Assembly: GCF_900155475.1 (NCBI RefSeq)
Contig: NZ_FXAM01000001.1
Location: 2,800,881 to 2,864,880 of the forward strand
Source of the DNA: Methylomagnum ishizawai
Lineage (GTDB): Bacteria; Pseudomonadota; Gammaproteobacteria; Methylococcales; Methylococcaceae
Reading direction: 5' to 3'
DNA: 64,000 nucleotides
In this document: in pieces, positions 44,311 to 55,035 of the stretch
How positions within the stretch are numbered: the first letter of the stretch is position 1
Layout: every line of letters begins with the position of its first letter
Position numbers and translations under genes: made by a program
The notes under the pieces: model-generated
Told to the model about the DNA's origin: nothing
What the model saw: only the letters and a program-made list of their open reading frames with translations
Database searches by the model: none

Positions 44311-44400
44311 GCCTAACGCATTAGCTGACGGGCGCGGCGCACCGGCCCAACAGAAAACAAACCAGCCTATCCCCCGCGTCCCGTCGAGTGAGGGTTAGGC
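44311..44400 (-). repeat. attC 3
   Basis: 90 bp, boxes 44311-44317 and 44394-44400. Arm GACGGGCGCGG opposite CCCGCGTCCCGTCGAG, like attC 29. Confidence 0.87.
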
Positions 44401-44418
44401 TGATTCGGAGATATGACT

Positions 44419-44631
44419 ATGAGATACAAAACCATTACCTACACAGTATTACATCAAGGATGGCAGATTAGAGGAATTAAAAGAGTAGAAGAGGCTCGAA
44501 AACTGGTCAGAAAATTAGCCCCGAATGGCTATGTTATTTGCGACCGAGAAATACGCACCCCCCGCCGCGCTGAGTCTCAACGGATATTCAGAAACGGCAA
44601 TTACGACCCAATCAACGATTTACGCGCCTAA
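44419..44631 (+). CDS. small basic cassette protein of unknown function
   Basis: 70 residues, beginning MRYKTITYTVLHQGWQIRGIKRVEEARKLVRKLAPNGYVIC. A strand-helix-strand pattern with many Arg/Lys suggests a small nucleic-acid- or protein-binding domain. ATG at 44419 is preferred over 44413 because GGAG is 8 bp away. The stop TAA lies in the next R box. Oriented against the array. Confidence 0.55.
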   Translation: MRYKTITYTVLHQGWQIRGIKRVEEARKLVRKLAPNGYVICDREIRTPRRAESQRIFRNGNYDPINDLRA

Positions 44632-44716
44632 CGAAAAAGCTAAGGGGCGCGGCGCTCCGCAGCCGATTCGGAGATACGTCCTTTGCCCCGCGTCCCCCTT
44701 GAGCGGCCCGTTAGGC
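44626..44716 (-). repeat. attC 2
   Basis: GCTAAGGGG subtype; boxes 44626-44632 and 44710-44716. Confidence 0.9.
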
Positions 44717-44886
44717 CCGCTACGGAGAACGGGCTTTCCGGTTCCGCCATGCCAGAAACTCCGGTTTGAAACCGAACCCGTCGATTCCCAGAAACCCCGC
44801 CGGTTCGGAATTCCGTGAACCCCGCCGGAACCCCGGTTCCAGCCTTGAAAACACCTTCCGGCTTAGCCGGAACCCGCTATTCCATG
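44717..44886. other. ORF-less cassette body, short form (170 bp)
   Basis: Related to 37920-38090 (shared GGTTCGGAATTCCG...GAACC...GCCGGAACCCCGGTTCCAG). No gene. Confidence 0.7.
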
Positions 44887-44977
44887 GCCTAACGAAAAAA
44901 TTAAGGGGCGCGGCGCTCCGTGGTTCCTACAGAGAAATGCCCTTGAATCCGCGTCCCACTTGAATGACTTGTTAGGC
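44887..44977 (-). repeat. attC 1 (nearest attI)
   Basis: Majority type; boxes 44887-44893 and 44971-44977. Identical to attC 4. Confidence 0.92.
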
Positions 44978-45183
44978 TTCCTACGGAGAGCGGGCTTTCC
45001 GGTTCCGCCGTTCCGAAAGCTCCGGCTTTGGAACCGAACTTGCGGAAACCGGGAATCGGGTGGTAATTCCCGGATCATCCGGTTATTAAAACCCCGGTTC
45101 TCGGAGTTTCTCCGCATCGCCGATCCGCTCCGAATCCAGCCTTACAAATCACTTTCCGACTTCACCGAACCCGCTACTTCAAC
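44978..45183. other. first cassette: ORF-less body (206 bp) at attI
   Basis: Exact copy of 44105-44310. Being at attI, it is the most recently inserted cassette. Confidence 0.85.
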
Positions 45184-45260
45184 GCCTAACATCTATTCGA
45201 CACCAAACGGTGCCTAATCCAATATCCGACCTGACCGATAACACTGGCCCAAGCCGCGAC
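45184..45260 (-). other. attI recombination site
   Basis: The last cassette boundary is GCCTAAC at 45184-45190 (GTTAGGC on the minus strand). Beyond it the cassette pattern ends and no attC stem is present. A related GTGCCTAAT box lies at 45219-45227 and may be an accessory IntI site. Extent towards the promoter is approximate. Confidence 0.75.
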
Positions 45261-45269
45261 ATGGCTCGC

Positions 45270-45299
45270 ACGATACATCGGTAATTGTTCATGTGTCAA
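45270..45299 (-). promoter_or_regulatory. predicted cassette promoter Pc
   Basis: On the minus strand a perfect -35 TTGACA (45294-45299), an 18-bp spacer and -10 TATCGT (45270-45275), pointing into attI and the array. Confidence 0.6.
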
Positions 45300-45316
45300 T
45301 GGTGAATATTCACCAT
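45299..45316. promoter_or_regulatory. 18-bp perfect palindrome between Pc and the intI promoter
   Basis: ATGGTGAATATTCACCAT. It touches the Pc -35 box and lies 9 bp upstream of the predicted intI -35. It is not the LexA pattern CTGT-N8-ACAG. Confidence 0.75.
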
Positions 45317-45325
45317 CCAGGGCTG

Positions 45326-45354
45326 TTGCAATTTTGCATGCATTTGATTTTAAT
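45326..45354 (+). promoter_or_regulatory. predicted intI promoter
   Basis: TTGCAA (45326-45331), a 17-bp spacer, and TTTAAT (45349-45354), about 75 bp before the intI ATG. Confidence 0.5.
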
Positions 45355-45428
45355 GAGCGATTTTTAGAGGCCGGAGTCTCATTAGCTCATCCTTATCCAG
45401 TCAGTCCAGCCCAGGAGTGTTTCAATCC

Positions 45429-46448
45429 ATGGTCACCAAATCCACCATTAGCACACCAAGGCCGCCCAATATCACACCACTCCCCGCAGCCAAGCCCAAG
45501 CTCCTGGATCAAGTCCGCAATGCCATAAGACTGAGGCACTATAGCCTCCGCACCGAACGCGCCTATGTCGATTGGACCCGGCGCTATATCCTCTTCCATA
45601 ACAAGCGCCATCCCAAGGACATGGGCGCGGATGAAATCGTGGCCTTCCTCACTCATTTGGCGGTCGAACGGACGGTGGCCTCCTCCACCCAGAACCAGGC
45701 GCTGGCCGCCCTGGTATTCCTCTATAAAGAAGTGCTGGGAATAGATTTGCCTTGGCTCGACGGCATCGAACGCGCCAAACGCCCGCAACGCCTGCCCACC
45801 GTGCTGACAGTGCGCGAAACCGGCGCGGTGTTGGAAAAGCTGGAAGGCACCCTCGGCCTCATGGCCCGCTTGCTCTATGGCACCGGGATGCGCTTGATGG
45901 AATGCGTGCGCCTGCGGGTCAAGGACGTGGATTTCCCAATGCGGCAGATCACCCTCCGCGACGGCAAAGGCGCGAAGGACCGCGTGACCATGCTCCCGGC
46001 CCTGTTGGCCGACCCGCTCAAGGCCCACCTGCAACGGGTCCGCGCCTTGCACGCGGCGGATTTAGCGGAAGGGCTGGGCGAGGTCTGGCTACCCGACGCG
46101 CTCGCGCTCAAATATCCCAAGGCGGCGCGGGAATGGGGCTGGCAATATGTGTTTCCGGCGCGGGGGCTGTCGGTCGATCCGCGTTCCGGCCAACGCCGCC
46201 GCCACCATCTGGACGAGAAATCCCTGCAACGGGCGGTGAAGAAAGCCGCACGCGAGGCCGATATCAGCAAGCCCGTATCCCCGCACACCTTCCGCCATAG
46301 CTTCGCCACCCATACCCTCGACGCGGGCTACGATATCCGTACCGTCCAAGAGCTCCTCGGCCACAAAGACGTGAACACCACCATGATCTATACCCACGTC
46401 CTCAACCGGGGCGGCAAGGGCGTGGTCAGCCCCCTCGACCGCCTGTGA
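45429..46448 (+). CDS. intI: integron integrase IntI
   Basis: A 339-residue tyrosine recombinase that moves cassettes between attC and attI. The N-terminal SAM-like domain reads [33 protein letters not shown]. In the catalytic domain, the first Arg is in [21 protein letters not shown], the box II HxxR is [10 protein letters not shown], the GHK segment is [10 protein letters not shown], and the Tyr nucleophile is in [11 protein letters not shown]. The stretch [49 protein letters not shown] is the extra domain that separates IntI from XerC/D. ATG at 45429 follows AGGAG at 11 bp; a GTG at 45417 would add four residues. It points away from the array as in standard integrons and looks intact. Confidence 0.95.
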   Translation: MVTKSTISTPRPPNITPLPAAKPKLLDQVRNAIRLRHYSLRTERAYVDWTRRYILFHNKRHPKDMGADEIVAFLTHLAVERTVASSTQNQALAALVFLYKEVLGIDLPWLDGIERAKRPQRLPTVLTVRETGAVLEKLEGTLGLMARLLYGTGMRLMECVRLRVKDVDFPMRQITLRDGKGAKDRVTMLPALLADPLKAHLQRVRALHAADLAEGLGEVWLPDALALKYPKAAREWGWQYVFPARGLSVDPRSGQRRRHHLDEKSLQRAVKKAAREADISKPVSPHTFRHSFATHTLDAGYDIRTVQELLGHKDVNTTMIYTHVLNRGGKGVVSPLDRL

Positions 46449-46556
46449 CCCCCACCGCCCCCTTGGTTGCTTTCGCCAAACCGGAGACGTATACTTTCGA
46501 GCGGGCTTGCAGAAGCTGTTTTGACCATAGAAATCAACCCTTTGGAGGAATTCGAA

Positions 46557-46631
46557 ATGAAATGGGAAACACCGAGCTACGTTGACTTGCGCTTCGGCTT
46601 CGAAGTCACCATGTACATCTACAACCGCTAA
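46557..46631 (+). CDS. pqqA: PqqA, precursor peptide of PQQ
   Basis: A 24-residue peptide, too short for most gene finders. It contains FGFEVTMYIYNR, with the conserved Glu and Tyr three residues apart (E16 and Y20) that are crosslinked to make pyrroloquinoline quinone. A strong GGAGG site lies about 9 bp upstream. First gene of pqqABCDE; a hairpin follows its stop. Confidence 0.95.
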   Translation: MKWETPSYVDLRFGFEVTMYIYNR

Positions 46632-46646
46632 TCGCGGTTGGTTTCC

Positions 46647-46683
46647 AAACGGGGCGACACAGCGATGTGAAGCCCCGTTTTTC
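46647..46683 (+). terminator. partial terminator/attenuator between pqqA and pqqB
   Basis: AAACGGGGC (46647-46655) pairs with GCCCCGTTT (46672-46680), followed by T residues. It probably lets pqqA transcripts outnumber those of the enzymes. Confidence 0.7.
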
Positions 46684-46725
46684 ATTTCCGGGGTTGCGCG
46701 CCCCTTCCCGAACTTTCTTAAACCT

Positions 46726-47640
46726 ATGAAAATCCGAGTCTTGGGCGCGGGTGCCGGCGGCGGCTTCCCGCAATGGAACTGCAACTGCCACAACTGCGCC
46801 AGGGTCCGGGCCGGCACGCTGAACGGACAACCCCGCACCCAATCCTCCATCGCGGTCGGCGTCGATGGCGCGGCCTGGGTGTTGTTCAACGCCTCGCCCG
46901 ACATCCGTACCCAACTGGAAAACTTCCCCGGTGCCTGGCCCAAGCACGGCCTCCGCGACAGCGGCATCCAAGCCATCATCTTGATCGATAGCCAGATCGA
47001 CCACACCACCGGCCTCTTGATGCTGCGGGAATCGACGAAACCGCTGGAAATCTATTGCAGCGAGCCGGTCCAACAGGATTTATCCACCGGCTTCCCCGTA
47101 TTCAAAATGCTGGACCACTATTGCAAGGTGAACCATCATCCCGTGCCCCTGGACGGCGGCGGGTTCACCATTCCGGGCTTCGAGGATTTGCGCTTCCATA
47201 CCCACGCCCTCAAGAGCAAAGCCCCGCCCTATTCCCCCCACCGCCACGACCCGCACGAGGGCGACAATATCGGCGTCATCGTCGAGCAAATCTCCAGCGG
47301 CAAAAAGCTGTACTACGCCCCAGGGTTGGGCGAAATCGAACCGCATGTGGCGGCGGCCTTGAAACAAGCCGATTGCGTGCTGGTGGACGGCACCTTCTGG
47401 CAACACGACGAAATGGCCCGCGCCGGGATTTGCGAAAAACTCGCCCTCGACATGGGCCACCTGCCGCAATCGGGACCGGGTGGCATGATGGAAACCCTGG
47501 CCGACAGCCCCGCCACCCGCAAAATCCTGATCCATATCAACAACACCAATCCGATCCTGGACCAAGATTCGCCCGAGCGTAGCGCCCTGACCCAGGCCGG
47601 GATCGAAGTCGCCTACGACGGTTTGGAAATCGAGCTTTGA
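46726..47640 (+). CDS. pqqB: PqqB, metallo-beta-lactamase-fold PQQ biosynthesis protein
   Basis: 304 residues, normal length. Begins [30 protein letters not shown], a PqqB hallmark with the CxCxxC zinc site. The fold continues with [28 protein letters not shown] and [12 protein letters not shown]. It is thought to hydroxylate the Tyr of the crosslinked peptide or otherwise supply the PqqC substrate. Start at 46726; the earlier open frame crosses pqqA and the hairpin. 13 bp separate it from pqqC. Confidence 0.95.
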   Translation: MKIRVLGAGAGGGFPQWNCNCHNCARVRAGTLNGQPRTQSSIAVGVDGAAWVLFNASPDIRTQLENFPGAWPKHGLRDSGIQAIILIDSQIDHTTGLLMLRESTKPLEIYCSEPVQQDLSTGFPVFKMLDHYCKVNHHPVPLDGGGFTIPGFEDLRFHTHALKSKAPPYSPHRHDPHEGDNIGVIVEQISSGKKLYYAPGLGEIEPHVAAALKQADCVLVDGTFWQHDEMARAGICEKLALDMGHLPQSGPGGMMETLADSPATRKILIHINNTNPILDQDSPERSALTQAGIEVAYDGLEIEL

Positions 47641-47653
47641 CGACGAGGACACC

Positions 47654-48379
47654 ATGAGCGAGCAAACCCCCTGGAGCCGGGAAGAATTCGAGGCGCGGCT
47701 CCGCGCCAAGGAAGCCTATTACCACATCAACCACCCCTACCACATCGCCATGGCCGAGGGGAAACTGGGCAAGGAGCAAATCCAGGGTTGGGTGGCGAAC
47801 CGTTTCTATTACCAGATCAAGATTCCGGTGAAGGACGCCAACATCATGGCGCTCTGCCCCGACCGCGACACCCGCCGTCGTTGGATCCAGCGCATCCACG
47901 ACCACGACGGTTGGGGTGAGGACGCGGGCGGCATCGAAGCCTGGACCCGGCTGGGCGAAGCGGTGGGCATTTCCCGCGAAGACCTGTGGTCGCTCAAGTC
48001 CGTGCTGCCGGGCGTGAAATTCGCCGTGGACGCCTATGTCAATTTCGCCCGCAACGCCACCTGGCAGGAAGGCGCGTGTTCCTCGCTGACCGAGATGTTC
48101 GCGCCCACCATCCACAAGCAGCGGCTGTCGGGCTGGCCCGACCTCTACCCTTGGATCGAGCCGGAAGGCTTGGCCTATTTCCGCAAGCGCGTCAGCCAGG
48201 CCAACCGCGACGTGGAACACGGCCTGGAACTGACCCTGGATTACTTCACCACCCGCGCCCAGCAGGAACGCGCCCTGGAAATCCTCCAGTTCAAGCTGGA
48301 CATCCTGTGGACTATGCTCGACGCCATGTGGCTGGCCTATATCGACCACAAACCCCCTTATTTCAACATCAAGCCCTGA
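47654..48379 (+). CDS. pqqC: PqqC, pyrroloquinoline-quinone synthase
   Basis: 241 residues, helical. Catalyses the last step, the eight-electron ring closure and oxidation of AHQQ to PQQ without a metal. Conserved stretches include [46 protein letters not shown] and [15 protein letters not shown]. Lies 6 bp before pqqD. Confidence 0.95.
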   Translation: MSEQTPWSREEFEARLRAKEAYYHINHPYHIAMAEGKLGKEQIQGWVANRFYYQIKIPVKDANIMALCPDRDTRRRWIQRIHDHDGWGEDAGGIEAWTRLGEAVGISREDLWSLKSVLPGVKFAVDAYVNFARNATWQEGACSSLTEMFAPTIHKQRLSGWPDLYPWIEPEGLAYFRKRVSQANRDVEHGLELTLDYFTTRAQQERALEILQFKLDILWTMLDAMWLAYIDHKPPYFNIKP

Positions 48380-48385
48380 CACCCG

Positions 48386-48655
48386 ATGGACGAGCAAGCC
48401 CGGTTCGCCTTCTCCCCGCTGCACCGCTTGCAGTGGGAGGAAGCGCAGCAAAAATACGTGATCCTCTACCCGGAAGGCATGGTGGAATTGAACGTTCCCG
48501 CCGCCGAAATCCTCAAACTCTGCGATGGCAGCCGCAACCTGGACGCCATCGTGGCCGAACTGGAACAGAAATTCGAGACCCGCGGCATCCGTAACGATGT
48601 CGCCGGACTCCTACAAAGCGCATTGGACAATGGCTGGATCAGAGCAATACCCTAG
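48386..48655 (+). CDS. pqqD: PqqD, peptide chaperone
   Basis: 89 residues. Binds PqqA and presents it to the radical SAM enzyme PqqE. Typical pattern: [53 protein letters not shown]. Overlaps pqqE by 26 bp, so the two are probably made in step. Confidence 0.93.
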   Translation: MDEQARFAFSPLHRLQWEEAQQKYVILYPEGMVELNVPAAEILKLCDGSRNLDAIVAELEQKFETRGIRNDVAGLLQSALDNGWIRAIP

Positions 48656-49760
48656 TGGCAACCCGCGTTGGCTCCTCGCCGAGCTGACCTACGCCTGTCC
48701 CTTGCAGTGTCCCTACTGCTCGAACCCCATCGACTACGCCAAGATCACCGACGAACTCTCGACCGAAGATTGGCTGCGGGTGTTCAAGGAAGCCCGCGCC
48801 ATGGGCGCGGTGCAACTGGGCCTGTCGGGCGGGGAACCCTTGGTGCGGAAGGATTTGCCGGTGTTGGTGAAATATGCGCGGGAACTCGGCTATTACACCA
48901 ACCTCATCACTTCCGGTTATGGGATGACCGAAGCCAAGATCGTGGAGTTGAAGGAGGCCGGCCTGGACCATATCCAGGTCAGTATCCAAGCCCCGGAAAA
49001 AGAGTTGAATAACTTCCTGGCCGGGACCGAATCTTACGAGCATAAGAAACAAGTCGCCCATCTAGTGAAAAAGCACGGTTATCCGATGGTGCTGTGCGTG
49101 GTGATCCATCGCCACAATATCCATTTGATGACCGAAATCCTGGAGATGGCGATAGAACTGGGCGCGGATTATCTGGAACTCGCCAATACCCAGTATTACG
49201 GCTGGGCGCATTTGAACCGGGACCAGCTGTTGCCCACGAAAGCGCAATTCGAGCAAGCCGAAGCCATCGCGCAGGGCTACAAGGAAAAGCTCAAGGGCAA
49301 GATGAAGATTTATTACGTGGTGCCGGATTTCTACGAGCAGCGCCCCAAAGCCTGCATGAACGGCTGGGGCACCACCTTCCTGACCATCGCCCCGGATGGC
49401 ACCGCCCTGCCCTGCCACGAAGCCCGCATCCTGCCGGGCTTGAACTGCCCCAATGTGCGGGAGATGAGCGTCAGCGACATTTGGTTGAAATCGGAAGCCT
49501 TCAACCAATTTCGGGGGTTTGGCTGGATGAAGGAGCCGTGCCGGTCCTGCCCGGAGAAGGTCAAGGATTTCGGCGGCTGCCGCTGCCAAGCCTATCTGTT
49601 GACCGGCGATCCCAACGCCACCGACCCGGTATGCGGCTTGTCGCCGGATCGTGCGGCCATCGCCGAGGCTATCGAGGGAGCGCGGAAGGATTACGAAGGG
49701 GGCGAGCCGAAGCCCTTGGTGTTTAGGAATGGGCGGACTTCCAAAGCGTTGAGCGGATAA
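48630..49760 (+). CDS. pqqE: PqqE, radical SAM PqqA-crosslinking enzyme
   Basis: 376 residues. The radical SAM cluster motif CPLQCPYC (CX3CX2C) lies near residue 20, followed by [13 protein letters not shown]. The C-terminal SPASM domain holds auxiliary clusters ([52 protein letters not shown]). Forms the Glu-Tyr carbon-carbon bond in PqqA. I start at ATG 48630 ([24 protein letters not shown]) because the earlier open frame lies wholly inside pqqD. Confidence 0.94.
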   Translation: MAGSEQYPSGNPRWLLAELTYACPLQCPYCSNPIDYAKITDELSTEDWLRVFKEARAMGAVQLGLSGGEPLVRKDLPVLVKYARELGYYTNLITSGYGMTEAKIVELKEAGLDHIQVSIQAPEKELNNFLAGTESYEHKKQVAHLVKKHGYPMVLCVVIHRHNIHLMTEILEMAIELGADYLELANTQYYGWAHLNRDQLLPTKAQFEQAEAIAQGYKEKLKGKMKIYYVVPDFYEQRPKACMNGWGTTFLTIAPDGTALPCHEARILPGLNCPNVREMSVSDIWLKSEAFNQFRGFGWMKEPCRSCPEKVKDFGGCRCQAYLLTGDPNATDPVCGLSPDRAAIAEAIEGARKDYEGGEPKPLVFRNGRTSKALSG

Positions 49761-49785
49761 GAATCGAAAAACCCTCGCCCAGTTT

Positions 49786-49816
49786 ATAGAAAACGGGCCA
49801 AACGCCCGTTTTCTAT
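49786..49816. terminator. bidirectional terminator after pqqE
   Basis: A 13-bp perfect stem (ATAGAAAACGGGC with GCCCGTTTTCTAT) around a 5-base loop. Runs of T or A on both sides suit the convergent phosphatase gene too. Confidence 0.85.
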
Positions 49817-49881
49817 TCGCCTATTTTCCGGGGAAGTCCCCGCCGCAATCCCGCGGCGGGATCATCACATAGCCCAAGCGC

Positions 49882-51441
49882 TCAGGACGCCCTGCCGTAG
49901 CAAGTCTTCAGCTTCGCGTAATCGTAGAAATGGCTGGTCGGCGCGAATTTCGCCCCATCGCAATCGGCCTTGAAGTCGGTTTCCTTCTCGTTGTAAAGCA
50001 TCCTGACCAGCAAACCGCCCTTGCCGTCGCCATACACATCCCATTGCATATTGGCCGCCATCGGGGAAACGTATTCGCCGCGCCAAGGATTATTGTCATA
50101 GGTATACATCCCGGCCAGCGGCACCTGTTGCAGCACGCCCTTCAAACCCATCTTGGACGCGAACGGAATGATGATCTCGGCGTGGGTGAAGCGGAGCTTG
50201 GCGGCATGGGACAGGTCACCCTTGGCGATGGCGTCCACCTCGGCGAAGAAATCGTCTTCCAAAACCTGCGCCATACGATAGGTGATATCGCCTTTCTCGG
50301 CGATGCCCGGCCCCTTGGAATAGAAGTCGGAGGCATCGTTGACATAGGCGAAATATTGGGCCGAAGCCTTGGGTATATAGGGCTTGAAATCGACGCCCGC
50401 CTCGGCGGTCATCGCGGGAGCAATGGAATAAAGTTCGTAAAGCAGGGAACCGGCGTCCGCCAGGCTCTTGATCGTGGTCTTGCCGTTCCCCGTCAAGGTG
50501 CTGGTGAACAGCCCGTCGTCGCTGGCGTAGGTGAAGGTGCCGGTATTGGCGAAGGTATAGACCCCTTGGTCGATCTTGTCCACGAACCCCTTGGTGAACA
50601 AGCGCCGCAGCACGGCCTGCCCGGCGGAGCGGGCTTGCGGATTGGCCAGGATGGCGGCCTGCTTCGCCAACTGGTCCGCGTCTTTGCTGGAATAATCCTG
50701 GAAAGCCAAACTGTCCTGGTAGGTCGCGTAATACGGGTCGGCGGGATCGGCCACCAGATCGGTCACGGGGGCCAGTTTATGGAAGTACAGCAAGAAACGG
50801 TTGGTGCCGTCCGGTTGGACCACGGGGTTCGCGGCGGGATAAGGGGCCGGGGCGGGTGGATATTCGACCAGGCCCGCCAAGCGGGGCTGGGCCGCCACCA
50901 GGGATTGGGTGAAGAAAGCACCACTATCCACCGCCCGGTCCACGCCCGAGGTCACCACCACGATATGCCGGGGCGAAGTCGCGGTGGCATGGCCCACCGA
51001 ATGCCAGAAGCCCCGCAACCGGCCCACCAAGCGCTTGGCTAATTGCTTGTGTTCGTTGATGCCGACCTGGGTCTCGTTGCCATAGCCGGGATTGCTGATG
51101 CCCGGCACCCCGTAGCCGAGCAAAAAGTTCGCCTTCATGAGTTTGAGCACATCCGGCCCCAAGCCATTACCCAAATGGGTCAAGGCACCTTCATCGGCAG
51201 CTTTCTTCCACAGGTTATAGACCGCGAGATCGTATTTCAGGCTGGACAGGCCACGGGAGCCGTGCCGCGCCACCATCTCGGTGTAGACCGGGCTGAAGCC
51301 GGTCGGCGGCGCTTCATAGGTCGAATAGCTTTGCTGCGGATGATAGGGAGTCTTGGTTTGATAATAATTGGCGGATTGGCCCGCCAGGGGCAGGGCGATC
51401 AATGCGCCGAACAGGATGTACTTCGGGGACTTGTCGAGCAT
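49882..51441 (-). CDS. secreted histidine acid phosphatase
   Basis: 519 residues. The start at 51441 gives a signal peptide (MLDKSPKYILFGALIALPLAGQSA) with GGAG 7 bp upstream; the earlier in-frame ATG at 51498 would place extra residues before the signal. The motif VARHGSRG contains the RHGxR catalytic His of the branch-2 histidine phosphatase fold. Size and layout fit the multiple inositol polyphosphate phosphatase/phytase-like group, so it may release phosphate from inositol phosphates or other esters in the periplasm. The C-terminal HD/HAE proton-donor motif is not obvious; FTHAEIIIPFASKM is the best candidate. Convergent with pqqE. Confidence 0.82.
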   Translation of the reverse strand: MLDKSPKYILFGALIALPLAGQSANYYQTKTPYHPQQSYSTYEAPPTGFSPVYTEMVARHGSRGLSSLKYDLAVYNLWKKAADEGALTHLGNGLGPDVLKLMKANFLLGYGVPGISNPGYGNETQVGINEHKQLAKRLVGRLRGFWHSVGHATATSPRHIVVVTSGVDRAVDSGAFFTQSLVAAQPRLAGLVEYPPAPAPYPAANPVVQPDGTNRFLLYFHKLAPVTDLVADPADPYYATYQDSLAFQDYSSKDADQLAKQAAILANPQARSAGQAVLRRLFTKGFVDKIDQGVYTFANTGTFTYASDDGLFTSTLTGNGKTTIKSLADAGSLLYELYSIAPAMTAEAGVDFKPYIPKASAQYFAYVNDASDFYSKGPGIAEKGDITYRMAQVLEDDFFAEVDAIAKGDLSHAAKLRFTHAEIIIPFASKMGLKGVLQQVPLAGMYTYDNNPWRGEYVSPMAANMQWDVYGDGKGGLLVRMLYNEKETDFKADCDGAKFAPTSHFYDYAKLKTCYGRAS

Positions 51442-51595
51442 GGAAAACTCCGGTGGCTGGAAAAGGGACTCCACATTATGGGTGTGCGATATGTCCAACC
51501 CATGACCCGGAGCGAATCGCCAAGTCCCGGCCTCTCAACAACCGGCCAAACGGCGGCGGGCCATGTTCCGCGGCCCGCCGCCCGCCCAAACAGCT

Positions 51596-53895
<2,300 letters not shown>

Positions 53896-54042
53896 GGGCG
53901 CGGGTACTCCTGAAGTGGGCCGGGGATGGCGTATCGCGCCATTCTAGCCCGAATGGCGTCCGGTGATGAGTGGCGCAAACCGCGGGAAAGCCGTATTTTC
54001 CCCGCCATCGGCCCACGGGCCACAACCACGGGAGTCCACGCC

Positions 54043-54861
54043 ATGCCACGTTTCGCCAACATCCTCGTCCTGTCCGCCTTCCTGGCCAGCCTGCCCGGAT
54101 GCGCCACCAATCCCATCACGGGCCGTCAACAAGCCGCCCTGGTCAGCGACACCCAGGCCGCCCAGCAATCGGCCCAAGCCTATAGCCAGTTGCTGAACCA
54201 AGCCAGCCAGCAACGCGCTCTCGACGACAACCCGGCCCAGCTCCAACGGGTCCGCGCCATCGCCCAGCCCATCATCGCCCAGGCCATCAAGAAGCGTCCC
54301 GAAACCGCCCAATGGCGCTGGGAAATCCACGTCCTGCAAAGCGACGAAATCAACGCCTGGTGCATGGCCGGCGGCAAGATCGCGGTCTATACCGGTTTGC
54401 TCAAAGCCATCCAGCCCACCGACGACGAACTGGCCGAGGTGCTGGGCCACGAGATTTCCCACGCCCTGCTTTCGCACCAGGCCGAGAAGTTGTCACGGGT
54501 GCAGATGCAGAAGCTGGGGATCGGACTCGGGGTCATGGCGGGAGCGGCGGCGGGCTACGACGTGAGCGGCCTGGCCGGAATGGCCGACACCCTCGCTACG
54601 GTCGGGCTACAACTCCCCAACAGCCGTCAAGCCGAAAGCGAGGCCGATAGCGTCGGCATCGAACTGGCGGCGCGGGCTGGTTTCAATCCCAATGCGGCGG
54701 TGACGTTGTGGCAGAAAATGATCAAGGTCAGCGGCAATAGCGGCTCGGATTGGCTGAGTACCCATCCCAATCCGCAATCACGCATCGCGGCGATGCAGGC
54801 GCGGGCGCAGCAGTTGATGCCGGTGTATGAGGCGGCGCGTAAGGGCAAGCCAGTAAAGTGA
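54043..54861 (+). CDS. M48-family metalloprotease lipoprotein
   Basis: 272 residues. Lipoprotein signal MPRFANILVLSAFLASLPGC. Zinc motif HEISH in EVLGHEISHALLSHQAEK, and the third ligand Glu in RQAESEADSVGIELAARAGF. This is the LoiP/YcaL-like periplasmic branch, which degrades misfolded outer-membrane proteins. Start at 54043 behind GGGAG; an open frame from 53926 overlaps the acs promoter region. Probably anchored to the outer membrane. Confidence 0.9.
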   Translation: MPRFANILVLSAFLASLPGCATNPITGRQQAALVSDTQAAQQSAQAYSQLLNQASQQRALDDNPAQLQRVRAIAQPIIAQAIKKRPETAQWRWEIHVLQSDEINAWCMAGGKIAVYTGLLKAIQPTDDELAEVLGHEISHALLSHQAEKLSRVQMQKLGIGLGVMAGAAAGYDVSGLAGMADTLATVGLQLPNSRQAESEADSVGIELAARAGFNPNAAVTLWQKMIKVSGNSGSDWLSTHPNPQSRIAAMQARAQQLMPVYEAARKGKPVK

Positions 54862-55035
54862 ATCAAGCGGGAGATGAATTCCTTGTGGTGTAAGCTTATG
54901 GCTATAATCGGCGCTAGCTCGCCGCGATGGGGGATGCGCGGCCCTTAGCCCGAAACCATGCCGCGCCGTTAAACCCAGCGGCGCGGCGACCCAATCCTCC
55001 TGTAGAGCTTTATTCGGACAGGGGGAATCCGCTTC

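Larger units (their letters stand above)
28517..46448 (-). mobile_element. chromosomal integron: intI, attI and 29-attC cassette array
   Basis: 29 sites with GCCTAAC...GTTAGGC boxes 85-96 bp apart, each with long internal inverted arms, run from 28800 to 44977. IntI lies at 45429-46448, pointing away. Orientation is set by the arms. Read on the minus strand, the typical site is GCCTAACAAGTCATTCAAG then TGGGACGCGG, whereas the opposite arm is ATTAAGGGGCGCGG. The extra C and A in the first arm correspond to the extrahelical bases of a canonical L'' arm. The array therefore runs leftwards from attI, the standard layout. Of 29 intervals, 14 hold plausible genes and 15 do not. Two site subtypes dominate: one with ATTAAGGGG and CCCACTTGAA, the other with GCTAAGGGG and CCCCCTTGAGC. 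Confidence 0.93.

Noticed and set aside
45299..45316. LexA (SOS) or CRP site at the intI promoter
   Set aside because: The palindrome lacks CTGT-N8-ACAG, and its half-site spacing (GTGA-N4-TCAC) does not fit CRP.
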